Shown here piece by piece: positions 39,650-48,339 of a DNA stretch of 64,000 bases (position 1 is its first letter; each line of letters starts with the position of its first letter). Source of the stretch: an uncultured Candidatus Saccharibacteria bacterium (lineage in GTDB: Bacteria > Patescibacteriota > Saccharimonadia > Saccharimonadales > Saccharimonadaceae); the NCBI GenBank assembly GCA_948663575.1, contig CAPNAV010000001.1:1-64000 (forward strand). Reading direction: 5' to 3'. The position numbers and the translations under genes were made by a program. Below the pieces are notes generated by a model, which saw only the letters and a program-made list of their open reading frames with translations, made no database searches and was not told where the DNA came from.

Positions 39650-41344
39650 CTACATACTGACGTTAAACAGCTCACGCAGCTGGTCAATAATCGTGTTGCT
39701 ATTTGCGTCAATCAAGGTAGCCTCATTGATGCCGCTCAGGGTCATTAAATCGTTTCTGGCTCCATCGCCAGTTCCTTCCAGATTGTATCCGATAGTGTAT
39801 ATCGGAACTTCTATGCCTCTAACCAGACCCTTGATGGAGTTCAGGCTGTAAGTACTGCCCATTTCGGCGCCATCCGAAAGTACGAAAATCATCATCTTAG
39901 CTTCCGGCAGTTCCTTAGCAGCTTCGTTTAGCATGTTTAAGGCTACCAGCACTGCATCGTAAGTCGCTGTCACTCCACCTTTGTCCAATGTTTTTACTGC
40001 GCTCGTAAAATACGCTCGCTGTGTGGCATCGAACCGGTCAATCGGCAGGTCGATATATACCTTACTTGAGAACGACACTAATCCGATGTAGCTATCGCTG
40101 CTGATGAAGTTTGCGGCTGATGTCAGAGATTCTTTCAGCGCCCTGATCGGAGTGCCGTCCATGGAGCTAGAAACGTCTGCTACAAACACCGCTACGACAG
40201 GCTTACCGCCGTCTTTATTTAGCTTCCAAATTTTCTGAGCCGCCAAATAGCCAGCACCATCCAAACCCGTATCCTGCGCTTCATAATCATCATGCAAATT
40301 AAAGCCTTTTTCGTTAGCAATTTTCTGAGCCTCATTACTCAAGCAGTACTCTACAAAAGCCTCGGCTACCGCCAGCTGATCTTTTGTAGCATAATCAAAG
40401 ATATAGAACGGATGATCATGCCGAATACCCATTGGTACATAGACAAAATCTTTCAGAGTGGGTTTATTATGATAAGCCTGCTCTTCCATTACCATTGCCG
40501 TGATTACGCCTCTTTCGGCCCAGCCTACTATTACCGCAGTGGTCGGAGCCATTGGCGGATCCTGCCGCTGATATTCCAGCAGTTTTTGCGAGGCTTTATC
40601 CGATAGGGGATTGCTTGAGTCAAAACTATACAACATCATCGTCAGACTATTTAATCCGGATGAGGATGTATAGGGATTAGGCATTGCTAGCGTAATGTCG
40701 CCAGCCAAGCTTGCATTCAATACTTTATCCATGGTTACTTCGTCGTATTTCGCGATATAGGTATCATAGGTTTCTTGCTTCATCAAGATACCTGCGGTGT
40801 TTCCGACTAAGCGATCAGTTAGAGCACTTAGCTCAAAGCCTTTTGCTTCGAGCATTTTGCCCCACGCAAAATTCGATGGTAAATATGCTTCCGGACGGTA
40901 GTCGCCTTCGGTTATATGAGTCAGCGCATCACCCGAAGTAATCTTACGAATGGATACGCTGGCGGTTTTGCCATTAACCTGATTTTTCTGGTTATTGAAA
41001 TTTTTCGCCCAGACATTAATTAGGTCATCAGGTGTATCCGCCGACAATTCTGTTGCGGCCGCTATTTCAATATCGACCTCGCCGTTGCCCTGTACGGTTA
41101 TTGGGAAGCTGCTAATATCAGACAGCGCGACTGTTGTCTCGTCCGCATCATCGTAGATATTCAGTGTCGGCTTCATGGCTACGGGATCAATCTTACTCAC
41201 GCGTGCCGCAATCTCTTGAACGGCTTCGTCATGCGTGTAAGTGGAGTTATCTGATATTGCTCCCTCGCAGCCGCATAAAGTTCCAGCCGTCAGTAATATT
41301 GCTAACATTGCAGATAGTACACTTCTCAGTCTTATTTTTCGCAT
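39650..41344 (-). CDS. Lipoprotein with solute-binding-like domain fused to a VWA domain
   Basis: A 564-residue lipoprotein. Residues 1-26 are a signal ending in LCGC. The N-terminal half resembles an extracellular solute-binding protein (VDIEIAAATELSADTPDDLINVWAKNF ... GITLAMPNPYTSSSGLNSL ... VAEAFVEYCLSNEAQKIANEKGF). The C-terminal part is a von Willebrand A domain with MIDAS DVSSSMDG, a TATYDA threonine loop and FVLSDGAEMG. VWA domains bind partners through a metal ion. It is the last gene of an operon with XpaC-like and TelA genes (1-nt gap). I infer a membrane-stress complex with an outer sensing or adhesion part. Confidence 0.85.
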   Translation of the reverse strand: MRKIRLRSVLSAMLAILLTAGTLCGCEGAISDNSTYTHDEAVQEIAARVSKIDPVAMKPTLNIYDDADETTVALSDISSFPITVQGNGEVDIEIAAATELSADTPDDLINVWAKNFNNQKNQVNGKTASVSIRKITSGDALTHITEGDYRPEAYLPSNFAWGKMLEAKGFELSALTDRLVGNTAGILMKQETYDTYIAKYDEVTMDKVLNASLAGDITLAMPNPYTSSSGLNSLTMMLYSFDSSNPLSDKASQKLLEYQRQDPPMAPTTAVIVGWAERGVITAMVMEEQAYHNKPTLKDFVYVPMGIRHDHPFYIFDYATKDQLAVAEAFVEYCLSNEAQKIANEKGFNLHDDYEAQDTGLDGAGYLAAQKIWKLNKDGGKPVVAVFVADVSSSMDGTPIRALKESLTSAANFISSDSYIGLVSFSSKVYIDLPIDRFDATQRAYFTSAVKTLDKGGVTATYDAVLVALNMLNEAAKELPEAKMMIFVLSDGAEMGSTYSLNSIKGLVRGIEVPIYTIGYNLEGTGDGARNDLMTLSGINEATLIDANSNTIIDQLRELFNVSM

Positions 41345-41345
41345 T

Positions 41346-42098
41346 TTACCCCTCCTCTGAATAGCTTCTCAATATCTCAATTAAGTCGCTTGCAGTTTCT
41401 TGACTATCGTCACGTACATTCTTAATGCGGTTATTAATCGACTCAAGAGACGTATCTAGTAGTCTTTGGGCTACACTCAACATCTCTGCATTTTTATTCA
41501 AGACATCACGCTCCTTTTGTTCGTCGGGAGCCACATCGTAAGTTTCGCACGAGTTAACGATACTCAGAACCATTCTACACATCTTGCGCTCCAGCTTATC
41601 GAGCACTTCCATGGTGTCTTTCAGGTATCTTGCGCCGTTTGTTTTAATTAAAAAGTTTTGTTTCGCTTGGATGCGATCCATCTCTTCCAACTGATTTAAG
41701 CAAACCGCGATAATACCTCGAAATTGAGGCTTCTCGATATCTAACTGGATCAGCCGTTCTTTAGTCAACACTGGATTTTCGCTATCAACAGCATAGGCTT
41801 CGATAATCTTTGACCTTTGTCTAGCTTGATCGCGCTTTTCTTTGACGATACGTCTCTCCTTGCGCCATACTTTGGCTACGGGAATAATCGCCACTGCAAT
41901 CATTGCTAAACCAACTACTAAAATAATAGTCGCGCCGACTGGCATTTTCATATAATTCTTGATGCCAAGAGTGAGAATCAGTCGATTTTTGAGCGGTAGG
42001 GAAAACCTTGAGATTAAAAAAGTTAAATCCGCAATTCCGCCAAACGCCAGAAAAATGCCGCCAATTCTAGAGCAAACATTTTTGACACCTTTTTGCAT
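41346..42098 (-). CDS. XpaC-like membrane protein
   Basis: A 250-residue protein with two N-terminal membrane helices (about residues 12-34 and 52-75) and a long helical cytoplasmic domain (KVWRKERRIVKEKRDQARQR ... KTNGARYLKDTMEVLDKLER). This layout and its neighbour match Bacillus XpaC, which precedes a TelA homologue. ATG follows GGAGGTGAGAA. It lies between TelA (11-nt gap) and the VWA lipoprotein (1-nt gap), suggesting a three-part complex. The XpaC assignment rests mostly on layout and context. Confidence 0.6.
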   Translation of the reverse strand: MQKGVKNVCSRIGGIFLAFGGIADLTFLISRFSLPLKNRLILTLGIKNYMKMPVGATIILVVGLAMIAVAIIPVAKVWRKERRIVKEKRDQARQRSKIIEAYAVDSENPVLTKERLIQLDIEKPQFRGIIAVCLNQLEEMDRIQAKQNFLIKTNGARYLKDTMEVLDKLERKMCRMVLSIVNSCETYDVAPDEQKERDVLNKNAEMLSVAQRLLDTSLESINNRIKNVRDDSQETASDLIEILRSYSEEG

Positions 42099-42109
42099 TT
42101 TCTCACCTC

Positions 42110-42928
42110 CTAACTGTTAAGGTTCTTAACCGCATCGGTTGCAGTATCCTTGGCTTGTTGCAGAACTTGCTTAAGTATGTCCAAGCTGACGACAGCCGTA
42201 GAAACGTCTGTCGTATTCTGCGCTGCACTTGCATCTTTGGCGGTTTTGGGCCAGTTTCTCACGATTCCTTGCAGCTCCATAATCATGTCGTTAACGCCGC
42301 TATTTTGGATAGCTTGCGCTAGCTGCATGTCAGATTCGCGTGTTTGCTGGATTAAAATCGACGCTTGTTGGCAAATACTGCGCGTCAACCTCAAACTCTG
42401 CAATCTTTCCTCGAAAGCGTCCAAGGCTTGATGAAGATTACCATAGTTCATTGCGTCGGCCTGTGATCCTGTAGCTTCCATCTTTTGACGAAGCGTTTCT
42501 AGATCATTGGTTCGCGCTGATTCCAGCTCCAGTTGTCCGACTGTAATGCGATCATCCAGCTTGTCGAGGCAGACTTTGCACTCATCTTGATATAACCGAT
42601 CTAAGGCTCTCATTTTTCGCAGCAAACCAATTCTGCCAACATCAAGATCGTCAACCAATCCAGCCAGCTTATGGGCTGTCCGGCGACTCTTTCTGCGAGT
42701 GTTGCAGTTATCGCTTTGCATGGCGAGCTGGAGAGTTTGCACGATATCTGACAATGTTGTCTCGATACCCGTAAGGCAATTATTCGCCACGACCTCCTGG
42801 GTCCTTTTCACGAATCCCTTTGCTTCTTTTTGCAAGTCTACGCCATAGGTTGCCACGCTCACCAGGTTTTGCCAGTCTATTATCCCCTCCTTCTTTGTTC
42901 TGGCATTGTCAAAATTAACTTCACTCAT
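42110..42928 (-). CDS. TelA/KlaA-like (toxic anion resistance) protein
   Basis: About 272 residues, all-helical. The segment EERLQSLRLTRSICQQASIL followed by IQQTRESDMQLAQAI is close to the conserved TelA region 'LTRQ.....P.IRL.Q..N..L...I'. Other features (LDDLDVGRIGLLRKMRALDR) also fit. TelA proteins are membrane-associated and linked to tellurite and colicin tolerance. ATG 42928 follows AAGGTGGG; the frame is open further upstream without a site. It is the first gene of the three-gene operon, behind TTGACT...TATTGT near 43012-43040. Confidence 0.75.
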   Translation of the reverse strand: MSEVNFDNARTKKEGIIDWQNLVSVATYGVDLQKEAKGFVKRTQEVVANNCLTGIETTLSDIVQTLQLAMQSDNCNTRRKSRRTAHKLAGLVDDLDVGRIGLLRKMRALDRLYQDECKVCLDKLDDRITVGQLELESARTNDLETLRQKMEATGSQADAMNYGNLHQALDAFEERLQSLRLTRSICQQASILIQQTRESDMQLAQAIQNSGVNDMIMELQGIVRNWPKTAKDASAAQNTTDVSTAVVSLDILKQVLQQAKDTATDAVKNLNS

Positions 42929-43058
42929 TTCATCACATCCCACCTTTCTTAGAATCATGAGCATCAACCAACCAGCCAGCCTCTTGAAGGCTAGCACTGT
43001 TACCATATTACAATATCACGACATACAGGATAAGTCAATTAGCAGGGAATTGACGCAG

Positions 43059-43090
43059 CAAAAAGCGCCGCAGCCAAAGCCACGACGCCT
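43059..43090 (-). terminator. Terminator of the 43117 small gene
   Basis: Minus strand GGCGtCGtgGC-tttg-GCtgCGgCGC followed by TTTTTGC. It shows that a transcript crosses 43117-43347. Confidence 0.8.
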
Positions 43091-43116
43091 AATGTTGTTA
43101 CTGTTACTGAAAAAAG

Positions 43117-43347
43117 CTATGCCACAGACCATTCCTCGACACTCTTGGTGTAAGCCTGCTTGAGAGCATTAGCCAGCGCAACCTCACCTTCAGCCATACA
43201 TCTGCGCATATTGTTGCGCTCTTCGAGGCCTTTGCGATGAACTTCAGTGATACGGTCAATCGCTTCGATAAGAATATTATTACACTCAAGGATATCTGAG
43301 GGGTTAATATATCCCATTTCGGATTGTCTCGCTAAACTCCGCTTCAT
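43117..43347 (-). CDS. Small helical protein divergent from dnaE
   Basis: About 76 residues (MKRSLARQSEMGYINPSDIL ... EGEVALANALKQAYTKSVEE), helical and charged. It starts 27 nt from the dnaE start on the other strand, with possible -10 elements TATAGC or TATAAC, and a strong terminator follows its stop. No ribosome binding site is clear, so it may be leaderless. No family recognised. Confidence 0.5.
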   Translation of the reverse strand: MKRSLARQSEMGYINPSDILECNNILIEAIDRITEVHRKGLEERNNMRRCMAEGEVALANALKQAYTKSVEEWSVA

Positions 43348-43361
43348 CCCGCCACGTATGC

Positions 43362-43367
43362 TATAAT
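43362..43367 (+). promoter_or_regulatory. -10 element of dnaE
   Basis: ATGCTATAAT ends 6 nt before ATG 43374: leaderless. Confidence 0.65.
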
Positions 43368-43373
43368 CGTTAT

Positions 43374-46300
43374 ATGACCGAGGTAACCAAAGATTCAGAA
43401 CCACTAAAACCTAGTGATTTTGTACATCTTCATAACCATACGCATTATTCTTTGCTTGACGGTCTTACTAAAATCCCCGAGCTAGTCAATTTCGTCAAAG
43501 AAAAGGGCATGGAAGGTGTTGCCGTGACTGATCACGGTACTATGAGCGGCTTAGTAGAACTCTATAAAGAGTGTAACGCTGCCGGAATCAAGCCGGTACT
43601 CGGCCTCGAAGCTTATGTTGCCGCACGCAACAAGGAAGATCGTGACCCCGCTCATGATAAGCAGCGCTTCCATATTACTCTGCTCGCTATGAACAACGTG
43701 GGATTCGAAAACCTCTGCCGTCTCATGACTGACGCCGAAATTCACGGAAAGTACTACAAACCGCGCATCGACCACAAAATCATGGCCGAATATAATGAAG
43801 GCATCATCTGTCTTTCTGGGTGTGCTGGCTCAGAAATCTCCGAGGCGATTCGTGCGCATGACGAAAAGCGTACGATGGAACTCGTTGAGTGGTATCATAG
43901 CATCTACGGCGACCGTTTTTATCTAGAAATGCAAGATCATGGTCATCCCGATTCGCCGACACACTGGGATGTTCAGACGGATATTAATACCAAACTCCAA
44001 GAAATCTCCAAACAAACTGGTCTACCACTCGTGGTCACTTGTGATGCTCACTACCTCAAGCATGAAGACCAAGATGCTCATGAGGTTTTGCTTTGCGTCG
44101 GCACTGCCTCCAATCTCTCCAACCCTAACCGTATGACTCTTAAGGATTTCGAGCTCCACGTAATTCCGCCAGAAGACATTATTGAGCGCTGGGGTAAAGA
44201 TTTCCCAGAAGCCGTGCGCAATAGCCGCCGCATCGCTGATCGTTGTGACGTTGATCTGCAGCTTGGCCGTATCTTGATTCCAAAGTTCCCAGTGCCTGAG
44301 GAGGCACTTAAGAAGCTAGAACTCGACGATGTTGCCAATGCTACTTCTCAGCAGCTCGAAAAAGCTTATCTTGATGAACTCGTTTTTCAAGGGCTCGTCT
44401 ATCGTTATTGTGGTTATAAGCTTAAGGATACTGTTGACCTTAAAATCGCCGAATGCCGCAAACTGCTCGAAGAGGTTGACAAAACTCCTGAGCGCGCCGA
44501 GGAGAAACTTAAAGTCTTGCCGCGCATCGACTATGAGTTGAGTGTGGTCGATAAAATGGGTTATAATGGCTATTTCTTGATTGTGCAAGACTTTATCAAC
44601 TGGGGTAAATCGCAGCGTATTGTTTATGGCCCCGGTCGTGGTTCGGCGGCTGGTAGTATTTTGGCGTATGCGCTTAGGATTACTGAGCTCGATCCGCTGA
44701 AATACGACCTGCTTTTCGAACGTTTTTTGAATCCAGACCGTATTTCTATGCCTGATATTGATACCGATATCCAGGATACGCGCCGCGACGAGGTAATCGA
44801 ATATTGTACTCATAAATACGGCGAAGGCCGAGTTGGGAACATCGTGACCTTTGGTAAAATGATGGGTAAAATGGCCGTGCGTGATGTCGCCCGCGTAATG
44901 GAAGTGCCATATGCAGAGGCCGATCGTCTCGCCAAGCTCGTCCCCGATCCTGAGCAGGGGCATCATGTGCCGATTGGCCGTGCTATTAAAGAAGTTCCCG
45001 ATTTGCAAAATGAATACGAGGGCAACCCGACCTCTCACGAAGTTCTGGATTTTGCCGAACGTCTCGAGGGAACCATCCGTAGCCATGGCGTGCATGCTTG
45101 TGGTGTCGTGATTGCGCCTGACGATCTTGTCAAGTTCCTTCCGATGGAAGTTAGTGCCAAGGGGCCACTCACTACCCAATATCCTGGTCCCCAGATCGAG
45201 GAGCTCGGCCTGCTCAAGATGGACTTTCTAGGCCTATCCAACTTATCCGTGATCAATAACGCTCTTCGTATGATCCGCAAAGTCTATCATGAAGATGTCG
45301 ACATGTATGCGTTGCCGCTTGACGATGAGGAAACATATAAACTCCTCCAGCGCGCCGAGACCACAGGTGTTTTCCAGCTGGAATCTGCCGGCATGAAGCG
45401 CTATCTTCGCGATCTGCAGGCTAACCGTTTTGAGGATATCATCGCTATGGTGGCCCTTTATCGCCCGGGGCCGATGCAGTTTATCGATAGTTTTATTCGC
45501 CGCAAACACGGCGAGGAACCAATCACCTATCTACATCCCGGGCTAGAAAACTCCTTGAAAGACACCTACGGCATTATGATCTACCAGGAGCAGTTCATGC
45601 AGATTTCACGCGAGTGGTGCGGCTTTACGGGTGGCCAAGCTGATACTTTGCGTAAGGCGGTCGGTAAGAAAAAGGTAGACCTCATGAATAAGGTTAAGCC
45701 AGAGTTTATTAAGGGTGCCGTCGAAATTGGTGGCGCCACCGAAGAGATCGCCGAACAATTCTGGACTGAGCTACTTGATTTCGCGAACTATTGTTTTAAC
45801 AAGTCTCATGCCGCGTGTTATGGATTGGTGGCGTATTGGACTGCCTACCTAAAAGCACATTACCCAGACGCTTTTATGGCCGCCCTTATGACCGCTGATA
45901 TGCGCTCAACCGATCGTCTTGCCATTGAAATTACCGAATGTAAACACATGGGGATTCCTGTGCTTGGTCCAGATATCAATGAGTCATATGGCGATTTCGG
46001 TATTGTCGGTCAAGAAAAGAAAATTCGTTTTGGTCTTTCTGGTATTAAGAGTATGGGTAAGGCTCTAGTCGAAGAATTCGTGATTCCTGAACGCGATAAA
46101 AACGGCCCCTTCAAAAGCGTTTGCGACTTTGCCTCAAGGGTAAACTCCAGCAAATTCAATAAAAAATCTTGGGAAGCCGCCATTAAAACCGGTGCTTTTG
46201 ATCGTTTTGGTGATCGCAGCGATCTGCTGTTTAATCTTGAGAATATTCAGGCTTACGGAGCGAAGCGTCAAAAAGACGCTGCTAGCGGCCAGACTGATCT

Positions 46301-47219
46301 ATTCGGCGCAATGGGCGACGCTGGTGCGGTTCCAGAACCAGAAATCAAAGCTTCCCCAACTAAAGTCTCCGAAAAGGAGCAGTTGCTCTGGGAACGCGAC
46401 CTCATGGGCCTTTATATTTCCAGTCACCCGCTCGATAAATATGATGTTTATTTCGAGGAACAGACGCACCCATATGAGTTAGTGACCGCTGAAAATGATG
46501 GCAAGTTAGTCACTGTTGGCGGCATCATCAGCGCCGTTCGCACTATTATGACAAAAAGTAATACCCGCATGGCCTTTGTGAAACTCGAAAGTAAAACCTC
46601 CGAACTAGAGTTTATCGCCTTTCCCAGCCTCTATGAGACTATTGGCGCGAAGCTCGTCCAAGACAACGTCGTCAAAGTTGTCGGTCGTGTCAACGCCAAG
46701 GACAAAGATGGCAATATTAGTAGCGAGATTAAGATTATTGCAGATAGCGTTGAAATCATCCCCGACGAAACTCTTGAGAATTATCAGTCGACCGGCCAGA
46801 AACTCCCCATGCCTAAAGACGCTCCTGCTCCTGCTCGCGGTCGCCGTGGCGCCTCGCGCGCCAGTGGTGTTGGTGGCGGCAGCGGTGGATATAGCCAAGG
46901 TGGCGCCCGTTTCGCTAGCACCCCTCGCCAAAACACTCCTGCCACTGACGATGATGCTCCTCCGCGCGTCATCACTCCGCCCAAAGATCCTCGTCGCGAG
47001 CGTCTCTATGTTCTGGTTGAAGACCCCAACGATTCCAATCGTCTCTCCGAGATTCGCCGTCTTTGTGAGTTGAACCCAGGGGTTCAAGAAGTCGTCCTAG
47101 TACTCAAAGATTCCGATGGTAAACGTCCTATTCGCCTCCCCTTCCGCGTTGATGTTACTGATGAGCTTACCAAACCGCTAGCCGACCTCCTCGGCGATCA
47201 ATGTGTCAAGGTAAAATAA
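43374..47219 (+). CDS. dnaE: DNA polymerase III alpha subunit
   Basis: A 1281-residue replicative polymerase. The PHP domain begins with HLHNHTHYSLLDG and includes GVAVTDHGTMSG. The polymerase core has GPGRGSAAGSILAY, PDIDTDIQDTRRDEVIEY (catalytic aspartates), VHACGVVIAP, GVFQLESAGMKRYLRDL and ALYRPGPMQFID. The finger and tail parts contain NKSHAACYG and an OB-fold (VTVGGIISAVRTIMTKSNTRMAFV). Before the last 90 residues is a Gly/Arg/Ala-rich linker (PAPARGRRGASRASGVGGG), longer than usual. It begins on a leaderless message and overlaps the next gene by one nt. Confidence 0.97.
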   Translation: MTEVTKDSEPLKPSDFVHLHNHTHYSLLDGLTKIPELVNFVKEKGMEGVAVTDHGTMSGLVELYKECNAAGIKPVLGLEAYVAARNKEDRDPAHDKQRFHITLLAMNNVGFENLCRLMTDAEIHGKYYKPRIDHKIMAEYNEGIICLSGCAGSEISEAIRAHDEKRTMELVEWYHSIYGDRFYLEMQDHGHPDSPTHWDVQTDINTKLQEISKQTGLPLVVTCDAHYLKHEDQDAHEVLLCVGTASNLSNPNRMTLKDFELHVIPPEDIIERWGKDFPEAVRNSRRIADRCDVDLQLGRILIPKFPVPEEALKKLELDDVANATSQQLEKAYLDELVFQGLVYRYCGYKLKDTVDLKIAECRKLLEEVDKTPERAEEKLKVLPRIDYELSVVDKMGYNGYFLIVQDFINWGKSQRIVYGPGRGSAAGSILAYALRITELDPLKYDLLFERFLNPDRISMPDIDTDIQDTRRDEVIEYCTHKYGEGRVGNIVTFGKMMGKMAVRDVARVMEVPYAEADRLAKLVPDPEQGHHVPIGRAIKEVPDLQNEYEGNPTSHEVLDFAERLEGTIRSHGVHACGVVIAPDDLVKFLPMEVSAKGPLTTQYPGPQIEELGLLKMDFLGLSNLSVINNALRMIRKVYHEDVDMYALPLDDEETYKLLQRAETTGVFQLESAGMKRYLRDLQANRFEDIIAMVALYRPGPMQFIDSFIRRKHGEEPITYLHPGLENSLKDTYGIMIYQEQFMQISREWCGFTGGQADTLRKAVGKKKVDLMNKVKPEFIKGAVEIGGATEEIAEQFWTELLDFANYCFNKSHAACYGLVAYWTAYLKAHYPDAFMAALMTADMRSTDRLAIEITECKHMGIPVLGPDINESYGDFGIVGQEKKIRFGLSGIKSMGKALVEEFVIPERDKNGPFKSVCDFASRVNSSKFNKKSWEAAIKTGAFDRFGDRSDLLFNLENIQAYGAKRQKDAASGQTDLFGAMGDAGAVPEPEIKASPTKVSEKEQLLWERDLMGLYISSHPLDKYDVYFEEQTHPYELVTAENDGKLVTVGGIISAVRTIMTKSNTRMAFVKLESKTSELEFIAFPSLYETIGAKLVQDNVVKVVGRVNAKDKDGNISSEIKIIADSVEIIPDETLENYQSTGQKLPMPKDAPAPARGRRGASRASGVGGGSGGYSQGGARFASTPRQNTPATDDDAPPRVITPPKDPRRERLYVLVEDPNDSNRLSEIRRLCELNPGVQEVVLVLKDSDGKRPIRLPFRVDVTDELTKPLADLLGDQCVKVK

Positions 47220-47491
47220 TGACGAATATAGAATATCAAGTCAAATCGGATGATGCTACGATAATTGGTGAAATTACTTGGGCGGCAAGTGAACAATTTA
47301 GTGAACTTACAGGGCGAACATATCATCTTGATAAAATGGAGGCGGTTCAAATCGACAAAATACCAGATTTATCTCCTGTCGCCAAGCTTCTCCTTTCCGC
47401 TGTGGCGGGTGCGATTATTCAGTGCCTTCTAGATCAGAATATCCCAGTCGAACGTATCTTTTCCACGGGAACTTTCCGAATTGCCAAATAA
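47219..47491 (+). CDS. Small protein coupled to dnaE, unknown
   Basis: A 90-residue protein whose ATG shares a base with the dnaE stop (TAATG). MTNIEYQVKSDDATIIGEI then SEQFSELTGRTYHLDKMEAV and a hydrophobic helix LLLSAVAGAIIQCLLDQNIP. The latter may be a buried helix rather than a membrane segment. No family recognised. Translational coupling suggests a link with replication, but only by position. Confidence 0.65.
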   Translation: MTNIEYQVKSDDATIIGEITWAASEQFSELTGRTYHLDKMEAVQIDKIPDLSPVAKLLLSAVAGAIIQCLLDQNIPVERIFSTGTFRIAK

Positions 47492-47494
47492 CTA

Positions 47495-47523
47495 TTGACA
47501 AAATTAACAATCTGTGCTACAAT
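47495..47523 (+). promoter_or_regulatory. Promoter of the 47599 gene
   Basis: TTGACA, 17 bp, TACAAT with TGTGC extension. The downstream leader includes TAGGC-tgttttt-AGGCCTACG and TGTTAACTTTTTGTTC (47556-47571), the latter shared with the leader of the 39471 gene. Confidence 0.75.
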
Positions 47524-47598
47524 GAAAGAATAGGCTGTTTTTAGGCCTACGTAACTGTTAACTTTTTGTTCTCAAAAATTGTTTTAGGAGGGTAAAAC

Positions 47599-48225
47599 AT
47601 GAAAATGAAGAAAATTGTAGCTATTATCGCTGGATGTCTGGTTATTGGTGGTATTTTAGGGTATGTTGGATTCAATAAGCTTACCAAGGATGCTACGTTT
47701 ATTGATAGTCAGTATCCTACGACCAACGACAATCAGGCTGGCGAAGTCTTGAATAGTCTGGTAGATCCAGTGGACCGCGACTACGATGAGATAGTCAATG
47801 AGCTTTATCGCATCTGCTTCAACCAGCCGGAAACCTTAGCGTCAACGCTGACTGGTTTTCCGAATGCGCTAAAAGCTGCCGGATGTGAAAAGACTGATCC
47901 CCTTGAGTTAGAGGACATCTTTAATCATGAAGAATCCGTTTACGATCAAAATCAGCTCCTCTGGCTGCTCCGTGATATCCTGGAAAGGCCAACCACGAAG
48001 TATTCTATTAGTTCATACAGTGGTAGAGCAAAAATCATGGGTATGGTCAAGATTGACGAAAGTCTGCCGTCGTCACCGCAAAACATTACTTTGGCCTGGT
48101 TTGTCGATACCTTTGATCAGGCGCGAATCCTCCAGGTGGAGGTGCTATGTGCTGACGGTAGTTACGATACGGCATATTTACATCTCGGTAGTGGTTTTGG
48201 CCGGTTCGAACCTTTGTCGGATTAG
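47599..48225 (+). CDS. Anchored extracytoplasmic protein, unknown
   Basis: A 208-residue protein with one N-terminal membrane helix (residues 6-27, MKKIVAIIAGCLVIGGILGY) and a globular acidic domain outside. AGGAGGG precedes the ATG. No family recognised. Two cysteines (CFNQ, CEKTD) and an alternating-strand C-terminus (ITLAWFVDTFDQARILQVEV) suggest a compact folded domain. It shares promoter and leader sequence with 38455-39471. Confidence 0.65.
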   Translation: MKMKKIVAIIAGCLVIGGILGYVGFNKLTKDATFIDSQYPTTNDNQAGEVLNSLVDPVDRDYDEIVNELYRICFNQPETLASTLTGFPNALKAAGCEKTDPLELEDIFNHEESVYDQNQLLWLLRDILERPTTKYSISSYSGRAKIMGMVKIDESLPSSPQNITLAWFVDTFDQARILQVEVLCADGSYDTAYLHLGSGFGRFEPLSD

Positions 48226-48292
48226 CGCGAATGAAGTCTAGCCACAACTGCAGTCCTACAGTAATGTAAAAAAACAAAAAGTTTTCCATCAA

Positions 48293-48323
48293 TAAACCCC
48301 GGTCATTCTTTGACCGGGGCGTC
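48293..48323 (-). terminator. Terminator of eno
   Basis: CCCCGGTCA-ttctt-TGACCGGGG followed on the minus strand by TTTATT; it also closes 47599. Confidence 0.8.
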
Positions 48324-48339
48324 TCTTTCTTCAGATTAC

